The notes below the pieces were generated by a model. That model had not been told where the DNA came from and searched no databases. It saw only the letters and a list, made by a program, of their open reading frames with translations. Position numbers and translations under genes: made by a program. Below, piece after piece: positions 34,131 through 45,009 of a stretch of 64,000 bases of DNA; position 1 is the first letter of the stretch, and every line of letters begins with the position of its first letter. Location of the stretch: assembly GCA_014529385.2 (NCBI GenBank), contig CM043942.1:20103991-20167990 (forward strand), read 5' to 3'. The stretch comes from Adiantum capillus-veneris (Eukaryota > Streptophyta > Polypodiopsida > Polypodiales > Pteridaceae).

Positions 34131-34323
34131 GTGTGTTTTTTTTGTAACTTCATGCAATTAGAAGATGTCTTTAGAAGGCATGTGAAATCCATGCTCGTTG
34201 ATGAATCAAGTGTTGGAATTTGTTAGTGACATGTCTCTTAATTCTTTGCATCGAGTAGTTGCAAACTATTTGATTTATTTTCTGTACATGTTTAGTAATA
34301 TGTTTCTACTTTCACTTGTCGTA
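34131..34323. other. Probable 3' untranslated or intronic sequence
   Basis: Sequence between the stop at 34130 and an acceptor-like TTGTCGTAG ending at 34323. It may be the end of the RING gene or an intron joining it to the HAD-domain gene. Confidence 0.3.
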
Positions 34324-34392
34324 GATAATCAAGAAGCTAAAAAAAGAGGAACTTGCATGAGACGCACTCGCTCTTCAGGGTTTCTAGATGAG

Positions 34393-34612
34393 GAGTCTGT
34401 AGGTTCACTGGCTCAATCTTATCTTGTGAAGAATCCAAGAAGGGGTGCTATAGCTTCCAGGGGGGTTACAGGCAAAAAAAAGTGTCTTTTGATACAGTTG
34501 AGGGGTCTGTAGGTTCACTGGCTCAGTCTTATCCTGTGAAGAATCCAAGAGGGGGTGCTGCAGTTTCCAGGGGGGTTACATAAGAAAAAAAGAGTCTTTT
34601 GATACAGTTGAT
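34393..34612. repeat. 110-base tandem duplication
   Basis: Two units (34393-34502, 34503-34612) share GTCTGTAGGTTCACTGGCTC, AAGAATCCAAGA and TTTCCAGGGGGGTTACA or close variants. The unit is not a multiple of three, so the coding frame shifts between copies. Confidence 0.85.
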
Positions 34613-34749
34613 CCCTACACACCTACTAGTACTGCTGAATTTGTTCCAAATGTGCCTAATGCAGTTGATGTGCAGGTTGTGCATGATGATGTGCATACAG
34701 ATGTTGACCGTGCTAAACTTGAAAAGGGTACATTACCCACCCCCACCAC

Positions 34750-35470
34750 AGTTGAATTTGGCACAGATTCCATTGATGATGTTATGGTAGTTGATGCCTG
34801 CACAGATGCCATTGCTGATGCTACGCTAGTTGAGGCCTGCACAAATGACATTGTGGATGCTCGCACAGATTCTTCTACTGATGGCAATGTTAATGATGGT
34901 GGAAGAGAAAGTGTTGTTCATGCTGTCATAGATGCCTTTCTTGATGCAGTTGTGGCTATGGGTACAGATGCCATTGTTGAATCTGGCACAGATGCCATTG
35001 ATGATGCTACCACAATTGATGCCTGCACAGATGCCATTGTTGATGCTATGGTAGTTGATGCCTGCACAAATGACATTGTGGATGCTATGGAAGTTGATGC
35101 TTGCACAGATGCTGCTGCTCCTGATGGCAATCTTAATGATGCTGGAACAGAAAGTATTGTTCATGCTGTCATAGATGCCCTTCTTTATGCAGTTGTGGCT
35201 ATGGGTATAGATGCCACTGTTGAATCTGTCACAGATGCCATTGATGATGCTACCACAGTTGATTCCTGCACAGATGCCATTGCTGATGCTATGGTAGTTG
35301 ATGCTTGCACAAATGACATTGTGGATGCTATGGAAGTTGATGCTAGCACAGATGCTGCTGCTGATGGCAATGTTAATGATGGTGGAACAGAAAGTATTGT
35401 TCATGTTTTCATGGATGCCCTTCTTGATGCAGTTGTGCCTAAGGGTACAGATGCCACTGTTGAGGATACC
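34750..35470 (+). repeat. Coding tandem repeat of ~81 residues (about 240 bases), three units
   Basis: Units start near 34760, 34968 and 35208, each ending with a HAVIDA.LDAVVAMG-like stretch. Within units a shorter motif (TDAI.DAMVVDAC) recurs. They are Asp/Ala/Val-rich, with a Cys in most short repeats. Open frames on the opposite strand are caused by the repeat composition. Confidence 0.85.
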
Positions 35471-36865
35471 AGAGGCATGGGTGAGGAGGTCCTACCATAG
35501 CTCAAGCCCAGGTGGTCTGTCCAAGTGATGTAGCTGATGACATTGTTGATGCAGAGGAGGCAAAGGGTACAGATGCCACTATTGAAGATATGGGAGGCTT
35601 GGGTGAGGAGGACCTCACTAAGAGAGTACCTGGAATAGGCTCAGTACTGGATAACGGTGATGTCGTGGCTTCTGCCGACACAGCTGAGGCATACGACAGA
35701 GTAGTTCAATCGGGAGAGGCAATGGGAGAAGTTCTCATGGCTGCTACGGACATGAAACAGGCAAATACACATAATAAAACTGAGGCATGTATAGAGCAAA
35801 ACAATGAGGCAGGAAAGGCGCAGAGGTGCCCACTGACAGAGCAACTCAATCGGGAGAGGCAATGGGAGAACATTTCATGGCTGCTGTGGACACGAAAGAG
35901 GCAGTTGCACATGATACAACTCAGTCTTGTACAGATCCCACTGTTGGGAATACCAAAGGTAAAAGTCCACAGGTCCCTATGGGTTGATCGGCTGGTACAG
36001 ATACAGATGAAGCAGGTACAAAGAATGCTGATAAAGAGGCCAAAAATGGACATGAATTTGAGAGGCAAGAGAGGCCATGTCTTGTGGTATTGCCAGTACA
36101 GATTGTTGCAGTGCCTACTGTGTCTTTTGAGGACAAGAAGAGAAGGGACAATTTATGAATCATACTGGATGTGAATGGGCTTCTCATAAGGAGGTATAAG
36201 GTCTCCTTCTACAAAGGAATAGCGAGGAGCAGTATTCCTGATTGGGCAAGATCAAGGTATCACGTAGTCACTGTGCCAAATGCTACAGGAAAGATGAAAT
36301 TTGAATATGTGGTCAGGCCCAATGCATAATCTTTTTTCATGCAATGCTGCAAAGAGCATAAGTTGCACTATGGAGTTGCATGACCCAGGACAATCTAGCA
36401 CTTGCTTTGAGTGCATGCTTTCCTAGGCTGAACAAACAACATTTCCTCGATATTATCGGTCAAGAGGGGTGTAGAGAGGTGAGCTTCAATCTAAATGAAG
36501 TTCCTAGGATCCCTCCATGTAGAGATAACGCAAAGCCCATATTTTGCAAGTGTTTGAAAGACTTTTGGAAGAACCATCCTAAGTTCAACTCTGATAATAC
36601 AATGGTGATGGATGACACACTCTAGAAGTGTCTGCTCAACCCTCCCGGGACTTCTGTCTGTCCTACTTCATTTGAACCAGCAGATATTTGTCAGCCCCCA
36701 ATTTACCTGGTTAGCACATTGTTCCCTTGGTTAGTCAAGTGGACAGTCTCACCCAGCCCTAATGCTTATGCAAAGATGAACCAGTTTGAAAATCCTTCGG
36801 ACAGTGTGTCTGCTTGTGTCATCAGCCACTATAGAAGTCAACGAGAAGTATGTAAGGAAGGTTGA

Positions 36866-37800
36866 TTGTGGTTATGGAATCATGTATACAGCATTTTGTG
36901 CACTGAATGTACTTGCGATTACTATACAAAAAACTGACCTATTCAAAGTTCTGTAAACTTAATGATTGAATGATGTTATTTTATTTTGGTGATATGATGT
37001 AATTTTATTTTGCTGATATGATGTTGTCATACTCTGATAGAGTCCTGCTACATGGCACACATAATAGCATAGACAGGACCATCGGGCTATTATTACACAT
37101 AGTTATGCTATATAGCACTCATACTGCAAGAAATACTATGACATAATAGCATAGATAGGGAGATTGGCCTCTTATTACACACACTTACACTATATGGCAC
37201 ACGTAGTGCTCTCAATATGTAATATAGCTCTTTCACATACCACACATCATATCATAGACAGGAACATTGTGCTATGTGATACACACACTTTTACTGTATA
37301 GCACACATGTTGCTATCTTACTACAATAGAGTCCTTTTATAGCATAGACAGGAACATTGGGCTATTATTATACACACTTGTACAATATAGCACACATAAT
37401 AGCCTAGGTAGAGACAATGGACTATATCTTGACACATTACTTGGCTACATATCACATATAGTAGCATGTACACAACTCCATAACACCCAATGGGTAGCTA
37501 TTCATAAGAGTGAGATGATTGTAAGAATGAGACATGTTTACCTGAGATTCATCAAGAAAGTGAATGGGATGCTCTTGATAATGTTTTCTTCCCAATCGTT
37601 TCCGACAAATATCTTGGCTAAATGTTTTCAAGGTGCAACATGTTCACAATAGTAACCTCATTATCTGAAATGTGTGTGATTCTATGCTATGTGCTCTGTG
37701 TGGTTGTGTGCTATGTGGTACATAGCACAATGGACATGTGTAAGGAGGTACTGAATGGTGAAGGCTATATAGAACATAATATAAGCCTGTTAAATAGGTA
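36866..37800. repeat. Second array of CTATATAGCACAC-type palindromes
   Basis: From about 36990 to 37760, variants of GCTATATAGCACACAT, ATAGCATAGACAGGAACATT and CTATTATTACACAC recur irregularly every 60-70 bases. The block at 37630-37744 is about 85-90 percent identical to 32298-32412 in the RING gene intron. No gene is supported here. Confidence 0.75.
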
Positions 37801-38691
37801 TCATGCTGCTTCATAGGGCATGGCATTGTAAATGGTTTCATGTAGTTCCAGAGATAAATAATATGTCTTTGAGGTAGAATCTACCAAAGGCATGCCAAAC
37901 TTGATTGCCCGAACAAGGTGAGAGTATAGGTTAGTAACTCCCCTATCATCAAGTAGAGTGTAGTGATTTGGGTCCCCCTCTTGCTGTTGATAATAACACC
38001 CTATGACAACATAAGTGTTTTTATCACATTTGATTTTCCACTTATCTCTTAAGATGCAATCTGTCATCCATTTTCTATTTGTACATCTCAAAAGAAAGAA
38101 CTCTACACCTTCTGCATTGCCAACGTCTGCATTGACTGCAAAGTTATCACCTTCAATGAGATACTCACTCAACATATCCTAGGATCCCTCAAACATTGCA
38201 GCTTCATCTTCTGGTACCTCAGTCTCTTCTGCTACCTCAGAGAGTGGTTTCAATGCCTTATGTGTCCACTTGCCAGCATATGATTTGTTGGAACAAGTCC
38301 TCCAATGGCCCTTCATGCAAGCATCACAAAAACAAGAAAGCCGCCTGGTCCTTAATTGAGTAGGATCATGACGACAAAGGCCTGAAATGCAATGGAGTGA
38401 TCGAGATCCTGGTACTCTCTCACAAACCCATAGATTAGACCTGTCCACTTGTGTCTCTTTTACTAGCCAAAATTTCCTGTTTATAGTAGGGCCTGCTTTA
38501 GTGGATTGTGCATAAGAGCTACATGCAGCATTGGACATTGTTCTCATAAAAAATGCAACCACGTCTGAAGCTTGCCTAAGAACAACTCCATTACTCTTGA
38601 GTTGTTCATGTGTAAGGGCTCTCTTTATCACAGTTCCAGCGCCATCATCCTCCCCCTTGCCATGGCCAGAGCCAAAAAAATTCCATGTCAT
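37801..38691 (-). pseudogene. Protein with HGKG..DG motif and Cys cluster (5'-truncated, possible transposase C-terminus)
   Basis: One minus-strand frame, broken by a single TAG at about 38179-38181, encodes WNFFGSGHGKGEDDGAGTVI followed by KRAL near its start, then a Cys cluster (ISGLCRHDPTQLRTRRLSCF with CDACMKGHWRTC, about 38380-38290). After the stop come EFFLLRCTNRKW, TYVVIGCYYQQQEGDPNHY and LVRAIKFGMPLVDS. The pattern F(F/x)xSHGKGxxDGxGxxxKR occurs near the end of several eukaryotic DDE transposase-like proteins; equating this gene with one is my inference. Its 5' part is missing: the preceding sequence is the end of the Tat polyprotein, so a junction lies at about 38690. Confidence 0.5.
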
Positions 38692-41600
38692 CTCTGTACA
38701 TCCTTGTTCTGGTCTCTTGGTACATGATGTACTTGTGCCTCCCTAAATCTCCTCATAAGAGCTTTTGCTTCTCTCATTTTAGTAGAGAGACGGGCATTTT
38801 TGCAAGCCCATGTACCTTGCATTTGCCTTACCAAAAGCATGGAGTCACCAAAAGCGTTTAATCTCTTAATTGAATTATCGAGGCACCAACAAAGGCCATG
38901 AATTAGAGCATGATATTCTGCTTCATTGTTGGAGTGGACATCTTCTAGAGTGATCCCTTCACCATGGATCCTCTCTCCCAATGGGGATAAGACCACGATG
39001 CCTGCAGCTGCCTTATCCTTGGTTCTCTTGTATGCTCCATCAAAGTAGAGGCTATAAGCATTGACCAAAGCCTCTACAGCTGGAGGTGGTGGAAGTTCCT
39101 TTCTCTTCAAATGGCAAACTTCATAGCACTTGTTTGTTAAAATGTCGGCTAAGCATGCTCGAGTTGTTCTTTCAACCTGTATTGTATAATCAAACTCTTG
39201 AAGTCGCACCACCCACTTTGCTATTTTGTCAGAGATTTCCATATATTGTAGTGCATAGGGAAACATATCCTCCACAGTGATAATTACAAACCTCTTCGGC
39301 AGCAAGTATGGCCAAAATTTGGTTACTGCAAACATGAGAGCTAACACTAGCTGTTCCATTAGGGTGTAGGCCTTCTCTGTGTTTTCCATGAGGCGGCTAG
39401 CAAAATACACAGGCCTCATAAAGGAGGTTTTTGGATCTTTTTGTAGGAGGGCAGCACCAATGGCTTCTTCTCCCACACTAGGGTTTACAAAGAATGTTTC
39501 TTCCCAACAAGGTTGGAGGATTACAGGGAGTGACCCTAACATTTTTTTAATCTCTCTAAAATGCCCTTCACTTTCTTCACTCCAAATAAGCGTCTCTTGA
39601 TGAGTCAGCTGTTGTAGAGGAAATATCACTTGGGAGAGTAAGTGTATGAATCTACTCAAATATCTTAGCTTTTGCAAGAAGGAGATTAATTGTTTGATGG
39701 AAGTTGGGGAAGGTAGATTTAGCAATGTTTCTATCTTTTCAGGATCTACCTCGATTCCATCAATGGACACTACATGCCCTAATAGTGTAACCTTGCTTTC
39801 CCCAATGTGACATTTGTCCTTCTTTAGTTGTCCACCCAGCTTAGCTAAACGAGTAAATCCTTCATCAATCTTGCCGAGATGCATACTTTTGGAGCTGTAA
39901 ATACAAAAGTCATCTATGAAAACCCTTATGGACTTACCAAAGTAAGGTTGGAAGACCATGTTCATGAATCGTTGAAAGGTGGCTGGAGCGTTGGTGAGAC
40001 CAAAAGGCATGACTCGAAATGCAAAACATCCCCATGGTGTGATGAAAGTAGTCTTCTTCTGGTCCTCCTCTGCAATGCGTATTTGAAAGTAGCCAGAGTA
40101 GCCATCACACACTGTGTATCTCTCATGTCCTGCTACTTCATTTAGAATCTCATCTTGAAATGGGAGAGGGAAGTGGTCCCTCTTTGTTGCAGCATTTAGT
40201 GGCTTGTAATCCACACACACTCGCCATTTACCATTCTTCTTTGGCCTCACCACTACTGGGGAGACCCATTCTGAATCTTCTACTGGGTATATGAATCCTG
40301 CTTCTAAGAGTCTCTTCACCTCAGACAACAGTGCATTTTGTTGCACAACTCCTAATCTTCTTAGTTTTTGTACTACTGGCTTGCTCCCTTTGTTTAGATG
40401 GATATGATGCTTCACTGCAGTGACACCTGTAATGTGAGTGTAATCAGAAATAAACAATGATGCATGCTTCTTGAGAACATTTACATAACCCTCCTTTTCT
40501 TCTTCCTTTATATCCTTGGATAACATCTCCTCTAGGCTGGCATCCCACACATTCTTCATTTGGATCCTTGGGTTGTCTTCTGATGAGGTAGTTTCCTTTA
40601 TGGTGACGCCCATGACTTCGAGAGTGCTATCACTCTCTTCACTTGAACTCTCTTCCTCGTCCATGGATGAGGAGCATCCACTTGAGCTCCACTCATCAGC
40701 TGACGTCTCTAGTTCAAGGTTCTCTTGTCGCCCATTCTTTAGGTTATAAACCACCTTCCGACTATGGCCACCCATGCGAGGCCTCAACTCCAAGTCTCCT
40801 GTTGCCCAATCTTGCCTAGCTCCTATACCCATGAGCCAAGGTCGTCCTAAAATAAGGGGGTATCCTTCTCCCTTTACTGGCATCACATAAGCATCAACCT
40901 CTGTAGTGATTCCAAAAACAGAAACTCTCAAAGCTTTCACTACACCCACACAAGTGACAGAGACATTATTGGCCATTTTTGCCCTAAAGTTTGATGATTC
41001 CATTACCTCTAAACCCAATTGATGCATTAGCTTTTCTGTCATGACACAAACCTCTGCTCCACTGTCAATGTAAGTTTTTGGAATCCGTTGTCCCTTGATT
41101 TGAGCCTCCACCAAAGGCACTATATCCTTGAGACCATATGCTTTGATTACACTTACTAGCTTACTTTGCTTTGCCCTCGTGCTCACCATTTTTGACCATT
41201 GTGGTCGAAGCTTTGGGGAGATATGAAGTAGTTGTGGCCAAGTAATCTTTGGTCCTTGAGAACTCACATCAGCTGTCAAGTCATAAGGTTGTGTCCGAGA
41301 TCCCATAGGGAAATCAGAGATGTCAATTTGAGACCTAGTACGGGTCTTTCTCTTCTTGGCTTCATCTTTAGTTGCCCGAGATGTACTTGCTTCATTGCTT
41401 GCATCCTTGCTTGTTTCTTTACCTACTTCATCTTGGACACGCACACGTTTGATAGGCATTGTAGCCACTTCATCTATCTTCATCTTCCCTTTAGCTATTT
41501 CTTCGTGGTTGCTTCTGCCCTTGAGGACCTCCTCCATCCTTATGATGCTCACATTTGGTTGAGTAGCAGGGGCTTGAGCTTGAGCACGAGGTGGCTGCAA

Positions 41601-42521
41601 AATTTGAGGTTGTGGTTGCTCTTGTGCTTGAGCTCTAGCACGGGGTGGACTTACTTGTTGTCGAGGACCTCTGACAGGGTAGTCATATCTTCTGGGATGA
41701 GGGCAATTATACATGTCGTGGCCAATTTCCCCACAATTGTAACACAACATTTCCCTTGATTGACGTCGCATTGGTGGCCGATTCCCACCATTTCCCTCAA
41801 TAGGCCTTCTTGCACCCTGCACAAGATTTACTCTCAACCCCTCTAGCTGGTTTGTGAGATTGTTTATTTGTTGGAGCATATCTTCTTGTTGACCTCTATT
41901 GAGGTCTGGTGCATTAGGCACATTTGGAGGTATGTGAGAAGCTTCCATAGTTGTGATATTGCCTCCCAAAGCTAGCTGGCCAGCTTGGGCTTGATAGAGA
42001 ATCTTTCTATTCTTTTCCCTAGCAATTCTTAAGGCATCTTCAAAAGCATTTGGAAATTTGCCCTTTACCTTCTCCCTTAGCAAGGGGTACAAACCTGAGA
42101 TAAATCGATCCTTTTGGAGGCAATTGGGAGCTCGCTCACCAGGGTTTAGTGAGTCTGACCATTGCCCCCAAAGTTTCAGAAAACCTTCCTCATAGGTTGC
42201 ATAACCATGAGGGTCAACTTGATGAAGGGACAGAAGCCGTTGCCATAGTTCTTCTGCCGAATTGGCTCATTGAAATCTTCGTAGGAAAGCCACCTTCAAT
42301 CCCTCCCAATCAATTCTTTGGGTTGGATCTAGAGCCTGGAACCATACCCTAGCTTCTTCTTTGAGCACCAAAGGAAAAGCTCTCAATTTCAATGCTTCGT
42401 CATCCCTCCCGGAGACAAGGAAAGCCATCTCCAAGTTATCCAAAAAATCCCCAGCATTCTCCCCACTACGCCCAAAAAAATTTGGGAAAGCCATCATAAA
42501 AGTGGGTTGCCTTCCTCTCAA
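38688..42521 (-). pseudogene. Tat-type Ty3/gypsy gag-pol with two RNase H domains (one stop, 3'-truncated)
   Basis: Gag starts at about 42521 (FPNFFGRSGENAGDFLDNLE, FQALDPTQRIDWEGLKVAFL). One TGA at 42264-42266 interrupts it; from 42092 the frame is open for 1134 codons. In that open part: zinc knuckle CYNCGEIGHDMYNC (residues 117-130), protease YIDSGAEVCVMT (341-352), RT with MPFGLTNAPATFQRF (695-709) and FIDDFCIYSS (725-734), a degenerate first RNase H (850-935; FVNPSVGEEAIG where an Asp is expected), and a second, archaeal-type RNase H (1010-1134; LYFDGAYKR, SNNEAEYHALIHGL, FGDSMLLV). The dual RNase H defines the Tat lineage. The frame stops at HVPRDQNKDVQR, with no integrase, where the HGKG gene begins. 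Confidence 0.93.
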
Positions 42522-43486
42522 TACAGCACAAAGATGAAAACGTCTAGGCCCAAATCATATCTTATTAATGGTAGAATAAATGGATTGATAGATGCATTAA
42601 TCTCAGCTAGACGACGAGGGCCTAGTAAGTCCCTTATGATGTTTTGGAGCCTAAGCTTTGTGCTAGCTATTATATACACAGTTTGTCTAGCAAGAGGTTG
42701 GAAAGGTCCATATAAATCCCTATGATTCATGGAGTATGCTTAAAGCAAGATGAAGATGTGAACATCAAAAGATACATTATACTCCAAAATGGGAAATATT
42801 ATAGGGTCAGGGGACAGCAATATCTCTCTCAACCTCTCAGCTCCAAAATAGAAGACCAATCTTTGTTGGAAAAAAATCTTTCTATCAATGCGCACATTCA
42901 CCCTAATATTCTGAACTGATTGAAAGTTGTAGAAAATGGGATTATTCATTGGTGCATTAATTACAAACTTCCATGAAGCACTTCATTGAAGTTGAGCTCT
43001 CTTGGATCCCACCATTTGAGAGATGCGAAGAATTTGCTCACCAGTGATTAGCCTAGCTTTGGTGTGACCATTTTCAGCTTTGTAGAGTTCATAGGGTTCG
43101 ATGGCTACCCTCTCAACCACCTTGAGCCTTCTTGCTAGTAGTAGTTGGAGTGCATCACCATATGTAGCCTCTTGCCAATACCGCACCCCATTGATGTGTA
43201 GCTCCCCCTCCAAAAACTTGTTAATACCCGAGTTTGAGAGTGCTTTCACCACCTGAAGTCGAGGCTTCAAAGGGAGTGTCTTCACACTAGCCACAAAGCA
43301 CTCAACACAATTTTTTGACCTAGGGACTTCATGACTACAAGATTTTCCTTGAAGCAAAGAAGGGTGTGTGTAGTTAACTCTCTTTACCCGCATACGTGCC
43401 GTTTGTCGATAAAGACGCTTCTTTTCTCGAGCTTCTTGGGGAGACCATAGTGGAAGTCTCGGAGAATTTGATGGATCTTCCTTCAT
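42518..43486 (-). pseudogene. Extra ORF upstream of gag in the Tat-type element
   Basis: Between the primer site and gag lies additional coding: 43486-42983, 167 codons (MKEDPSNSPRLPLWSPQEAR, AIEPYELYKAENGHTKARLI), then two related segments, 42949-42740 and 42730-42518. Each of these has a G.(E/R)RL.EI..S..PFI.P...Y....DVFIF.L pattern, for example GPRRLAEINASINPFILPLI. Ogre and other Tat elements are known to carry an extra ORF before gag whose role is unknown; this position fits. Stops separate the three parts. I recognise no domain. Confidence 0.6.
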
Positions 43487-43517
43487 AGGATTGATAGAGC
43501 GCTGCTTGAGAACTCCT

Positions 43518-43531
43518 CTGTGGGGGCACCA
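43518..43531 (-). promoter_or_regulatory. Putative primer binding site of the Tat-type element
   Basis: On the minus strand TGGTGCCCCCACAG begins with the TGG complementary to a tRNA CCA end and follows the presumed LTR end (...CCTTCGTCA) by five bases. I cannot name the tRNA. Position between LTR and the extra ORF is right for a primer site. Confidence 0.5.
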
Positions 43532-43651
43532 ATTTATGACGAAGGAAATTTGGAATGGCGGCCTCTACACCAAAACAAACTCCATTGCGCCACAAGGGAA
43601 ATGAGATGAGGGCACCACCTAGTCTTGGAAGCGTGGACTAGGACCGCTACA

Positions 43652-43654
<3 letters not shown>

Positions 43655-43722
<68 letters not shown>
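43655..43722. repeat. (GA)n microsatellite within the LTR
   Basis: Thirty-four AG units without interruption. On the transcribed (minus) strand this is a TC tract in the untranslated leader, about 320 bases after the TATA box. Confidence 0.97.
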
Positions 43723-43725
<3 letters not shown>

Positions 43726-44037
43726 ACTATGAATGAAGCATTAACCGTGGTGTGTGTACAAGGAATGGATGACTTCAAACACTCCCAACACAAATAGCAT
43801 ATAGATTACCAAACAGTCACTCAAGGATTAGCCAAGATCACATCAAGCACTCTCACACGCATATAAAACATTTCTCTTAATTAACATAAGTAAGAGGAGG
43901 AGAGGTTACTAGCATGAAACAATTTGCACTCTAGGATGTGCAAGAATAGAGTGAATGAATGAGCTTATGGGCTCATGGTGAGTGATACAAAGGCTCAATG
44001 GGTTGAGGGAGGCTTGAAATTACAAAGGGGAAGGCCT

Positions 44038-44047
44038 CTTTATATAG
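44038..44047 (-). promoter_or_regulatory. TATA box of the Tat-type LTR
   Basis: The minus strand reads CTATATAAAG, a canonical plant TATA box, about 500 bases upstream of the presumed LTR end. This supports the minus-strand orientation of this LTR. Confidence 0.55.
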
Positions 44048-45009
44048 GAAAGAGAGTGATTAGGAGTGAGGTTAAGATACAAGTGTAATTTGTACAAATG
44101 AAGCTTGATTAGGGACATTCAACCAATGAAGAAGCTCCTTCCAAGTGATTTGTTGACCAATTAGCTCCATCGATCATCACTTGTGTTGTCTTCACTCCTT
44201 CCTCCATAGCTTGAGTCCAAGAGCTTCCTTATTTTAAAATGTAAAGAATCTACATAAAATCAATACATATCTAGTAATAATAGAAAGGGTGTTGAATGAG
44301 AACTTATGAATTACAACAAGATTAAGCATGACTTGAGAGGTGATTAGAAGAGGAACTTTGATGGATTTTTGAGCTTGAGAGAGAGGAGGAAGGAGAGGAG
44401 GGTGAGAAGACTAATAGCTGATTTTAAAGAAGGTCTCAATGTGGAAAAGGAAGGGTGTGTGTGTGTAAAGGTAGGGGGGTGGTCTCCACCACAGTTGAAA
44501 AAATTGGCGTCCACCATTTTGGCCATATCTCCTAGACCGTAGATGCAAAAATTATAAAAAAAATATGGCCAGAATCTTCAGCTTGTCAGTTACAACTTTG
44601 ATGAAGACAACTTTTCTTGGATCGGAGTGGAAGTATTTTTTTAAAATTCAACAAAATCATGTGCCTGGTTTCTTCCTTTACCATGTCTTCCACTTGGGTC
44701 CCATTTGTTTAAATCATCATATGGATCCAAAGCCATGATGATATGAGCCACTCATGACCCTTGAATCATGGGTGCATGGCTCCACAACCACATCATATCT
44801 TTTCTTTTCACATTTACATATTTTCCCTTCCCTTTACCACTAGGTTCTCCCTCTACCTTTCACCTCCGGTGAACTAGTCAAGAAAAAATCATTTTTTTAA
44901 AAATTTTTCCAAGAGGTTGTTCTCACTCTTTATTTTATTGTAAACCTTTAGAAGCAAGGAAAACCAACAAAATATGATAAACAAAAATTTGTGATAGGCT
45001 CGGATCATT

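Larger units (their letters stand above)
34324..36865 (+). pseudogene. Acidic-repeat protein with C-terminal FCP1-like HAD phosphatase domain
   Basis: The N-terminal part has a duplicated segment (ESVGSLAQSY...NPRRGA, 34393-34612) and an acidic repeat region (units like TDAIVDAMVVDACTNDIVDA; 34750-35470). After frameshifts near 35500 and 35870 the C-terminal domain reads IILDVNGLLI (about 36157-36187; HAD motif I as in plant FCP1-like proteins), FEYVVRPNA..FFMQCCKEH (about 36301-36362), LWSCMTQDNLA (motif II), KPIFCKCLKDFW and NTMVMDDTL.KCLLNPPGTS (motif III, about 36598-36650). FCP1-type enzymes remove phosphate from RNA polymerase II tails and related targets. Stops at about 36156, 36327 and 36623 and a frame break near 36368 inactivate it. 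The order of motifs and spacing is right for the family. Confidence 0.65.
43537..44900 (-). repeat. 5' LTR of the Tat-type element (minus strand; outer end uncertain)
   Basis: Seen on the plus strand the LTR starts TGACGAAGG at 43537. It contains the block GGGCACCACCTAGT (43610-43623), a long GA tract and, on the minus strand, a TATA box at 44038-44047, so transcription would run leftward through the GA tract into the primer site. The outer boundary is not fixed; it must end before the plus-strand element remnant at about 45010. The sequence has no coding potential; short ORFs here are chance. Confidence 0.5.

Noticed and set aside
34826-35404. 192-codon minus-strand ORF
   Set aside because: It is antisense to the coding repeat of the HAD gene and reflects its periodic composition.
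43518-43531. Naming the primer tRNA of the Tat-type element
   Set aside because: TGGTGCCCCCACAG does not match a tRNA end I can identify with confidence, so only a putative primer site is reported.
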